Source: Pohlia nutans
Lineage: Eukaryota; Streptophyta; Bryopsida; Bryales; Mniaceae
Direction of reading: 5' to 3'
NCBI GenBank assembly: GCA_022496805.1
Contig: CM040089.1
Span: forward strand, 42,144,372-42,208,371
Length of the DNA: 64,000 nt
Below, piece after piece: positions 55,857 to 64,000 of this stretch (positions are counted from its first letter, which is position 1; each line of letters begins with the position of its first letter). The notes beneath the pieces were generated by a model. That model saw only the letters and a list, made by a program, of their open reading frames with translations, ran no database searches and was not told where the DNA came from. A program made the translations under genes and the position numbers.

Positions 55857-56082
55857 TTAAAGTTATTACAAAACATTCAAATTTTCAAGGGTTAAATATC
55901 AATGGTGATTTTTATTAGAATTTTTTAATTATATTACATGATTCTTAAAATCAATCTTGTATGATTTTTTTGAATTAAAAAAAAAGTTAATTTTGAGTTA
56001 ATGTCTTAGCTTATTGTTTGAATTTTAGAATATTTCCATTGAAAATTTTGAGAATCCATACTATTATTTTGAAATGTATATA

Positions 56083-56149
<67 letters not shown>

Positions 56150-58855
56150 AATCATATAATGATAAAGTTATTAACTTCTAGAAATCACTTTAGTATATAC
56201 TATTGGCTCTAATGACTTTGTAGGATTAAATCCTTTTAAGTAACCGGAATGTATCTAAACACTATAATATATATATTTTTATTTATTAATTATACAAAGA
56301 CTTGTAGTGATAAAAATATTTGTATACCTTTCAAAAATATGCTCTTAATTTAATTTGTACCCCTTCCAAGCCCCTTGCTAACTTCTCATATATAGGAGTA
56401 GAATACATTATGGAATATGAAAAGAAAAAATGGGTCAATTCATTCAACACATTAAACTCTAAAGGGAAAAGAGAACACACATGGCTTTTTGACAAACTAG
56501 TTTACAATTTACACACAAAATTAAGTACATTAAAAAAAAACCTTTAAACTAACCTTTATTTGAAGTTCTTTGGTTGTTTGGAATCTAAAACTACCTTTAA
56601 ACACCCATTTTTAAAACAATGCTATTTTTTTTGTTTTTATTGTTAATTCCTAAATCCAACCATATCGTTTCTTAATTAACTTGATTTAAAGTATGTCTTC
56701 TCAAATTTTAGGATAAAACCTCGCCAATTTCAAGATCATAATGCTTGAATTTCAAAAATAAAATAAAACCAACCCTTAACTATGGTGATGTCAGTGAAGT
56801 TTCATTTTTCAAACCTTTTATCAAATAGTGAATATATCCTACAATTTGTGCCCAAAAATCTTACGCTAATGAATTCAAATGAATTATATTAAACATTAAA
56901 TTATTAATAACTAAAAAATAGAATTGAATTTTTTTAATCCCAATGGAGATAATGTTCTAGTTGGCAATGTATTGTACACTCTACAGTTTCTTTTTCTGTC
57001 TACAAATATAAAAAACAATATTCAAAAAAGAGGTTCAAAGAAGTTTGAGAATTCTTTTTGTGAAGAGATGCCATTTAATTGGCTTCAAAATAGAACTCTT
57101 CATTACTTTCATCTCATAAATCACATTGGAATGATTCAATGCTTTCCATATACATATAGATTTGTTCAACTTAATTCAATCTTTTTCAAATCTATTTGTA
57201 ATTTTTTTATTTTTTTTAATGTTTGTCCAAACTGCCTACATTTCAACAAAAAACAAAAAAACCTTATAAGCTTTGCAATACTTATTGGAATCGCATTAAC
57301 AAAGTTTGACATGAGGATTAGAATGATTAGGAGTTATACTAAAAATACATAAATAAATAAATAAATAAATAAATAAAATCAAAAGTTTAGAACTTGCTCC
57401 AAATAGCAAAAAGCATATTTTAGGCTTCAAGAAATTTAAGGGTTAAAAGGCATCTTTGTTTTGAATCTTGCCCAGAAAAACCATATACATTGTCATACCA
57501 TACCTAGTTGTCAGGATCGGCAAGTCATGCCGAATAAATAATTTTTTTGAAAAAAATAATTTCAACAAATGCTATATTCTATGTATACTATTTAAATTTC
57601 CCTTTTTCACCATACAAAATAGATTTTTTTGAAAAAATAATTTCCTAAAGAATTGGGTCTCTTTATATATTTTATTTATACCAATCCTAATGACCGACTA
57701 TAATACATAATAAAACTTATATGTTGATGAATGAAGGAACTATCATATTATGCTTAAACATATATCATTTGATGATTGATTGATTGTTTACATCATGGAC
57801 CAAGAGCTGTGACCAAAGAGAATGTATTTTTTCCACAGTCACAGCTCTTGGTCCCACTTCTAGAAAAATGCAATTTTTAATGCCCTTCACCCCTCACTAG
57901 ATTTAAACCAAACTTGGACCAGGAGGAGTGACTATGCACCAAAAAGAAGGTGGTTTGATTTATTTTTTACAGAAAAAAAACTCAATTTTTTAAATAAGAA
58001 AATTTTCAAATTTTTGGACACTTATATCTCCTGAACTACAACTTTGAATGCAAAAATTTCAACGGACTTGAGTTTAGAATGGCTATATTATGCTACTTTG
58101 AAATTTTCAGATCATTCTGAATTTTTTTATTTTTTGGCTTTTTTCCTTTTTTTTCTACTGCCATGTCCGCCCGGGGAAGTCATTGTCAAGAAATTAGATA
58201 ACTATGAGAGAACAAATATAGGATGTCTTTTATTCATTTGAGATGAAAATTATAAATTTATAGAAGTAATATAGGGTGTTTTAAAACCAATTTGGGAATA
58301 TTTTAGGAATATTCCTATAATATATATATGGAATATATCCTAAATATACTATAAATAGTATACTATTCAAATTATTTCATAGCCCCCCATCATATACCCT
58401 TTGTTCGCTCATATGTACCCAAAATTTACACTAAGTGACTTCCCTGAGCATGTCCGTTGCTGTGGTTCTTTGGGTTTGGCAGTGAGAGAACCTCTTTTGC
58501 CTCTCTTGCCGCAAAAGCCAAAGGACGCTAAAAGTGGATAATATTGCGCCACATGGGCTTTGGGGGATCTTGAATCCTATGGTTATTTTCCTTCTCTTGG
58601 GCTGATGTAAACCGAAGTTGTCCCATGACGACTTCAAAGGCCAATCATAGATTTTAAGAGCGCTTGGGACGACTTTTTGGTCTGTGATTTTAAAAAACCC
58701 TTATATTTGAAAAGAATAAATCTCTAATACAAATATGTACACCAAAATGAATTTGTACCAAGAATTCTAGAACCTACCAAAGTCTAGTCATTATTGAATC
58801 TTCAATAAGTAATTTTGAAAATTCATCGGTTATTCATTTCCCACAATTTTCTTAA
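55857..58855. other. Gene-free AT-rich stretch with microsatellites
   Basis: No gene is recognised in about 3 kb. It includes a (TA)n run at about 56077-56145, an (AAAT)n run at about 57347-57378 and a 17-bp-arm hairpin at 57797-57854. The plus-strand frame at 56924-57352 is AT-driven and unconvincing. Confidence 0.4.
57797..57854. repeat. Short hairpin (17-bp arms)
   Basis: GGACCAAGAGCTGTGAC and its exact reverse complement GTCACAGCTCTTGGTCC are separated by 24 bases. Confidence 0.8.
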
Positions 58856-59716
58856 CCCTTTGGCACTCTAGCGTTCATCTAATGAACAATGAATAAATTG
58901 TGAGCTTCTTATTGAGTACATACAATGACGTTTTTCATTCATCCAAATTTTTCTTGGTTCTTGTGCTAATTGATTATCATTTGTACGATATGGATCAAGA
59001 TTCAAAATAACCCCTAAACGTACCGACCTTTTGAACACAAATAGATACTAGCCTCAAAATATAGATATTAGATGAGGTGTACATGAGAGGACCATTGCAA
59101 GCATAAAATCTACCCAACAAATTCGACATACTTGCAGTTGGAGGCCTCTCCAATATTATCAACAACTCCCCATCACAAGAGATTTATTGTAATTGGTAGA
59201 GAATTTAATAGTCTTACAAAGGTGACTTGGATGAAAGTCATCCGAGATTGTATGAAAAAGTTGCAAGGCTTAGAATCTGTTCGTGATCTAGTTTCTAGAC
59301 GCTAGGATGTTTAGGGGATAAGATATTGTGAATGTTTGCAAAATAAAAAAAATTAGTTTATGTCTTGAAGTTTCATTTTAAGTTCAAAAATTGAGATTTT
59401 AAAAATGGTTTTCCAAAATAAGTAGAATAAAATGATGGATATTATACCATCTCATAGTGCATATTATTCCAAATTCACAACTACAAATTTTAATTTATTT
59501 TATTTTAATTTGAGATTTTTAATTGAAATTCAAAATAAAACCTTGAAAATTTGATTAAAATATACTAATAAAACATATGATAAATCCTACTATACATATG
59601 TGATCTACACATTGACATTTACAACTTTACTTTGTATATCAACTCTATTTTTGTTATTCATCGAACATTTTACAATACATCTTTGAAAATCGGTGCATCA
59701 TCTAGATCTCAAAGGG
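58856..59716 (+). mobile_element. TTAA element, family F copy 4, interrupted
   Basis: TTAA at 58852-58855 precedes CCCTTTGGCACTCTAGCG. The right end CTAGATCTCAAAGGG meets TTAA at 59717. A 307-bp element is inserted after TTCAAAATAA. Without it the length is about 550 bp, as in the other copies. Confidence 0.88.
59011..59317. mobile_element. TTAA-type element (family R, 307 bp) nested in family F copy 4
   Basis: It begins CCCCTAAACGTACCGACC and ends CTAGGATGTTTAGGGG. It is flanked by the 4-bp repeat ATAA (59007-59010 and 59318-59321). Uninterrupted family F copies read CAAAATAAGATATTG at this spot, so a 4-bp target duplication is seen directly. Confidence 0.92.
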
Positions 59717-59720
59717 TTAA

Positions 59721-60083
59721 CCCTTAAACGTCAAAGTAAGCCCCATGGGCTTATTTATGAGAGAATAATGAAGAAAAAGTGGATTTTCTCAACCAAATCA
59801 AGCGAGGATTGGTGCGTTGGAAAGCTACTGAAAAAGTGATCTAGGTTCCAAATTTGCGCCTCATTTGGGAGATTGTGGAATCATTGGCAAACAATCAAAG
59901 TTATCAAAATGAACAGAAGTTGAGGTTGGGGCAGCTGAGGTTGTTTTTTGAAAAGTGCTGCAGTGCTACAGTGTTGGCCAGCATAACCGTTTTTTTTTTT
60001 TTTTTTTTTTTTTTTCTTTTCTTTCTCCGAAAAATTAGATGCCTTCCAAGCTGCCCCGCCCAGGCCTTCTTGACATTTAAGGG
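59721..60083. mobile_element. TTAA element, family M (363 bp)
   Basis: It begins CCCTTAAACGTCAAAGTAAG and ends CTTCTTGACATTTAAGGG|TTAA. Its left TTAA is shared with the right end of family F copy 4. It contains a poly-T tract of about 26 bases near 59990-60015. Confidence 0.82.
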
Positions 60084-60194
60084 TTAAGGGTTGAAAATTG
60101 ACAAACTTTTAGCAATAAATAGTGTTACATCACCCTTTCAATCATTATGATTTTCTCAAGGGTTTTAGTAGCATTTCCATAGATAGATGATAGA

Positions 60195-60385
60195 TAGAAA
60201 CTCCGGCCCTCTTTCGAGGCCAACATGAGTAAAGTGTATGTTTGTAATGACGAGGAGCTAGTGCCCACTAGAAAAAGGGTCATTCAGGTGCAAAACTATT
60301 CTCTTTTTACAAGAATAGACACTTTAGTAACTTGTAACCAAAACGGAAAGTAACCAGAAACATGTATATGGATAATTACAAGGTA
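60195..60385. repeat. Dispersed repeat P, copy 2
   Basis: CCCTCTTTCGAGGCC, CTAGTGCCCACTAGA and AATAGACACTTTAGTAACTT are shared with 38085-38270 in the same orientation. Confidence 0.65.
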
Positions 60386-60446
60386 TAAATTGAGGTTTTT
60401 TCTTGGTGGTGATCGCTAAGTCATGGGTTCTGTGGTTGGTTGGTAA

Positions 60447-60697
60447 AGGGCTTATTCGTTAAATTGAGACAAAATGGTCATTTTGAGACTTCAACCCTAA
60501 AACAATTATAATCATTTATCGTCGAGTCGACGATAAGATGAGACCGTAACCTTTGGGCAATCAAAGGCTTTTATATATTAATATATTAAAGTCTCAAATT
60601 ACCGAATAGTCGCAAACCTGAACAGTTATAATGGTTTATCCTCGAGTCGACGATAAAATTGAGACTACACTTTGTCTCAATTTAACGAATAAGGCCT
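60447..60697. mobile_element. Inverted-repeat element S (about 250 bp)
   Basis: Terminal inverted repeats of about 26 bp: GGGCTTATTCGTTAAATTGA and TCAATTTAACGAATAAGGCC. It contains two copies of a palindromic TTTATCGTCGAGTCGACGATAA-like hairpin. A partial copy lies at 190-262. The target duplication is not clear. Confidence 0.75.
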
Positions 60698-60725
60698 TAT
60701 GTGTAACAATTATGTGGTCCCCAAG

Positions 60726-60736
60726 GGTTCGATTCC
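60726..60736 (+). promoter_or_regulatory. Perfect RNA polymerase III B-box motif
   Basis: GGTTCGATTCC is an exact B-box (T-arm) match. An A-box-like TGGTTGGTTGGT lies at about 60433-60444, on the far side of element S. The T-stem and anticodon stem do not fold cleanly, so this is not an intact tRNA. A tRNA-derived SINE head or decayed tRNA is possible. Confidence 0.35.
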
Positions 60737-60739
60737 TGT

Positions 60740-61984
60740 TGGGTCCATTTGAGCAATTATGTGATATAGATGATTTGGTGCTGCTAGTGAGTAATCATAC
60801 GCAAGAAAGTTGTACCAACCGGTCGGTTGTATCTCTTGTACATTGAGCTAACATGAATAGCATTTCCATATATGTATATTGCTCGACCTACCGGTAGTAT
60901 CTAAAAACACATATCATATACAAATTAGAGTTTTGTATGCAATCTTATTTAAGAATTGAAGACAAATTAACTGTAATTAAAATAATTTAATTATATTGGA
61001 AGTCAATTACAAGTGGGTAAACCTCTAAAAGACCAAGGATTCATGATTTTAAAATGATAAATTCAATCAATCATTTTGTGAAAAACACAATTTAGATGGA
61101 TCAAATAACTAAATAATTTCATCAACTAGGTGTGACCAAGGGGTATTTTTCTAAGGGGGTGTAATTTTTTAGTTTTGAATTTTCTAGCACCCTAGTATTA
61201 TATAATACTCTAAAATTTGATATTAAGTGATATCCTTTGTTTAATTGTAATTTTTTCAAAAATTAAAATAATACGCTATGTTAGTTATAAAAATTAATTT
61301 TTTCCTAGGCTGTGAAAGCAATTATAGAATTCTTAGTAGACCACATTTTTAAAAAGCTATCATATTATTTCCACACTATGACAAGTAATTCAACTATAAA
61401 AAAAAGACAATGATATGCAAATGAACAAACAACAATTTGGGCCATTCACACAAAATTAAGAGTGTTTAAGAGAACAAAATGAACATTAAAATTGAGCGTG
61501 AAACCAACAGGAACCCCTTTCACCCAAACCCTAAGACTCCACCGTTGATCTAAACTTCAAGAGCCTCCAATTGAACGGTTCCAGTGCAAGGCGATTTCTT
61601 TGCAAAATAGTATCATCTCATTATACTAAGATCCATGAACCTATATGTTGTCATGGGTTGTTGTCAAACCGACTTTGGGATTTTGGGTGGGTGTATATTT
61701 GTTTAAAAACATCATGTAATACATCATCTTTTAAGGCATCCTATGTTACTTATAACCTACTTCAGTGATTTTCATGGGTCCTATATTAGAACAAAAAAGA
61801 TTATAATTTGTAGGTTTGTTTGTTCAATTTAGGCCTATATATTTTTCTCACCTATATTTCCAACTCTCCCACTTAGTGAATCTCCCAAGGTTACTTGTAA
61901 TGTCATTTCACTTCTTTCTTTAGTGCATTCATTTGTTCCTTTACCGCTTTCTATCGCACTTAATTGGTAGTTGTCAAAGCAAAG
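60740..61984. other. Gene-free stretch
   Basis: No gene is recognised. AAACCTCTAAAAGACCAAGGATTCATGAT at about 61018 is an inverted, eroded end of a family A element. Confidence 0.35.
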
Positions 61985-63540
61985 CCAAAAAATTCCAAGT
62001 ATCTTTAAAAAAAAATTAATTTAAAAAATATATATATGTAATTTTGGATGAAAAAAAATCTTTGAAATTCAATATCTTCCACATTATTGCTTGAAATTAC
62101 TTTAGTCAGTGGAAATCCCCCTTTTGAGGGCTAAGTTCTAATGGTACTAAGCACATCCTCATTGGCCTTGTAGTTGGAGAGATTTAAGATTCCACCACAA
62201 AACAAACAAATAAAATATGAACAAAAAATAAATAAATAATCTTTTTAATATATAGACTAGTATGCCCTAAGTATGTCGTTGCCACAACTTTATTGTCTTT
62301 ACCTTGTTAACAATTTCTTGTCTATTAAAAACTTCTCTTTGTGGAAATCTCCTTTTGTTGTAGATACACGCTCTGATGTGCTATAGTATGCTATATGTTA
62401 TTCTAACAACTCTAGTGGCCTAACTTATACAAAATCCCATATAATTTACCATACAAAATATTGTTTGATATCATCTATCAGAAATCTTATTTGTTGTAGC
62501 CTCTACAAAACTTTCTTTTATTGGAGTTCATAAAAAATCCCCTCAATTATAGCTTGAGCAAAATCCCCTTTATTGTAGCTCATATAAACCTTTATATATT
62601 TCTCACCACCATTTTTATATCTACCAATAGAATTATTTTCCTAATATAAAGATGGTAGTGGTAAATGCATGAAGGTTTACTACGACTATGAATTTTTTGT
62701 TTTTATCGTATTTACCATCTTGTCATATTTACCATATTCACCATACTTAGCATTTCATTGTTGTATTTTTTTTTCCTTAGTTCACTATCACTTTGTTGCT
62801 TTCTCTGGTAGTTCATCATCACTACTTTCTCTAGAAGTTTCTAAGATAGGGCCAAAGTGTATGCAAGCAAAGTTTCAATCTCTATTTTTTTAAATTTCTA
62901 TAATTTTGTGAGGACATACATTCTTTGAAATCCAATACCTTCAGCACTGGAACTTGAAATAGCGCAAAACTTGTTTTTGGGCACATCCCCACTCCAAGGG
63001 CTTTCCAACGGTACCAAACACGTTCCCGTTGGCCTTACAGTTGTGGAGATTCAAGGTGCTACCAGAAAACAAACCAAAGAAATATAACACCAATCTTAAT
63101 ATATAGATTAGTATGTCATATGTCGCTGCCACAACTTTGACGTTTTTACCTTGTTGGCAATTTCTTGTTTATTAAAAAAAAAAATTAAGTAAAATCTCCT
63201 TTGTTGTAGCCACACACTTTGATGTTCTCTAGTGTACCATGTGTTGTTGCTATACATCTAATGGCCTTATTTACACCTTGTAATTTATTATTATAATATA
63301 GTCCATGTAAACTTTTGTTTGTTGCAGACCCTTTAAAACTATCTTTTATTGCAATCCATGCAAATTCCTCTAAATTACAGCTCATGCAAATTCTTTTTAT
63401 TGTAGCTCATTGTAAACCTTTCCAAAATTACTATGAACATCTTTATATTTACATATAGAATTACTTTCTAACGGGCTTTCTAAACATATAGATGGTGGTA
63501 GTAAAGTTAAAAAGCTTTACCACAACTATGTAATTTTCTA
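61985..63540. repeat. Tandem duplication of a ~870-bp block
   Basis: Unit 1 (about 61985-62700) and unit 2 (about 62855-63540) are collinear. Paired landmarks are TTGGCCTTGTAGTTGGAGAG / TTGGCCTTACAGTTGTGGAG, CCACAACTTTATTGTCTTTA / CCACAACTTTGACGTTTTTA, and GATGGTAGTGGTAAA / GATGGTGGTAGTAAA. Each unit has internal short repeats of TTTATTGTAGCTCAT. Neither codes for a recognisable protein. Confidence 0.75.
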
Positions 63541-63549
63541 TGTTCACTA

Positions 63550-63664
63550 CTCCCTCCGTCCCACTCAAACACCTTGTTTTCACTGAAATCCATGGATTAA
63601 GCTTAATCCCGTGGAGTATTTTGATTGTGATGCAAATCCATGGATTAAGTGAGTACAGAGGGAA
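63550..63664. mobile_element. Stowaway-like MITE (115 bp)
   Basis: It starts CTCCCTCCGTCCCACTC after TA and ends ACAGAGGGAA before TA. The right end is slightly eroded. The short interior repeats AAATCCATGGATTAAG. Confidence 0.7.
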
Positions 63665-63697
63665 TATTTTGAGTTTTTGACTGCCAAAAAGTATATA

Positions 63698-63784
63698 CAT
63701 GATCAAAATCCATGACAATAATTCATGATCAACATGATCAAAATCCATGACAATAATTCATGATCAACATGATCAAAATCCATG
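63698..63784. repeat. 35-bp tandem repeat, about 2.5 units
   Basis: The unit begins CATGATCAAAATCCATGACA and includes ATAATTCATGATCAA. Two exact units are followed by half a third. Confidence 0.9.
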
Positions 63785-64000
63785 GATTGAGCTATAGATT
63801 GAGTTGTCAAATTGTTTGCATTGCTCAGAAGTCACTAACATACATTTAGTGTATCCACATGCATTAAAAGGGTATTTGAATGGGGGCTATCATATAATTG
63901 AAATATTCAATGTATGTTTTGGAATATTATAGGTATATTCTAAGTAGATTCTCGAATCATTTCTTACTTGAATTTAAAGCATCTTAGCATCTTATATTAC

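Noticed and set aside
56924..57352. 142-residue plus-strand frame in AT-rich DNA
   Set aside because: It is Phe/Asn/Ile/Lys-dominated as expected from composition, with no motif, splice or promoter support.
60420..60745. Intact tRNA gene
   Set aside because: The B box is perfect, but the T, anticodon and acceptor stems do not pair, and a 250-bp element lies between the boxes.
63698..63784. CRISPR-like regular repeats
   Set aside because: Two and a half contiguous 35-bp units without spacers, in a plant nuclear genome, are a simple tandem repeat.
1..64000. LTR retrotransposons or viral insertions
   Set aside because: I saw no long direct terminal repeats, primer-binding site, or gag/pol-like frames on either strand.

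Overview
This is nuclear DNA from a land plant. Coding exons are moderately GC-rich and intron-containing (GT..AG borders), and they sit in AT-rich intergenic DNA full of short inverted-repeat transposons. The gene families are plant ones: SCD2, a PIN-LIKES auxin carrier, a DUF679/DMP membrane protein and a plastid CxxC protein. One gene is a homologue of the ciliary/basal-body protein DZIP1, which points to a lineage with swimming sperm (bryophyte, lycophyte, fern, or a cycad/Ginkgo-type gymnosperm). Short introns and roughly one gene per 9 kb make a moss or other bryophyte my best guess. I cannot fix the species.

Layout. 0.2-0.8 kb: a decayed Tc1-like transposase (-). 1.6-4.15 kb: the 5' six exons of a DZIP1-like gene (-), facing away from SCD2-like gene A (+, CDS 7.06-9.18 kb, with a probable 5'UTR intron from 5.58 to 6.84 kb). 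12.3-13.2 kb: a two-exon PIG-Y-like gene (+), 445 bp upstream of SCD2-like gene B (+, 13.64-15.32 kb, intronless CDS). A splice-like intron lies between these two genes. 17.9-21.4 kb: a three-exon PILS gene (-). 28.1-30.95 kb: a four-exon gene (+) for a 129-residue plastid-type CxxC protein, assembled here from splice sites. 44.3-48.0 kb: a three-exon gene (-) for a 995-residue protein with a DMP domain in its N-terminal third and a very long Ala/Gln/Ser-rich tail. I recognise no gene in the last 16 kb.

The genes do not form a pathway. SCD2 acts in post-Golgi/endocytic traffic and cytokinesis, PIG-Y in ER GPI-anchor synthesis, PILS in ER auxin homeostasis, DMP in endomembrane remodelling or gamete fusion, and DZIP1 in ciliogenesis.

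Non-coding DNA. The dominant component is a swarm of elements, 0.2-1.2 kb, with ends of the form TTAA|CCC(C/T)TAAA...TTTAGGGG|TTAA. At least ten unrelated interiors share these ends, in more than twenty insertions covering about 11-12 kb by my count. The TTAA target and CCC ends are the hallmark of piggyBac-type elements, although no transposase is visible. Alongside are CACTA-type MITEs with perfect 3-bp duplications, a Mutator-type MITE with a 9-bp duplication, Stowaway-type MITEs, a Tc1-like non-autonomous element, and a 362-bp near-perfect palindrome. I see no LTR retrotransposon, rRNA, intact tRNA or CRISPR array. Coordinates were read by eye, so exon and element borders may be off by one or two bases.
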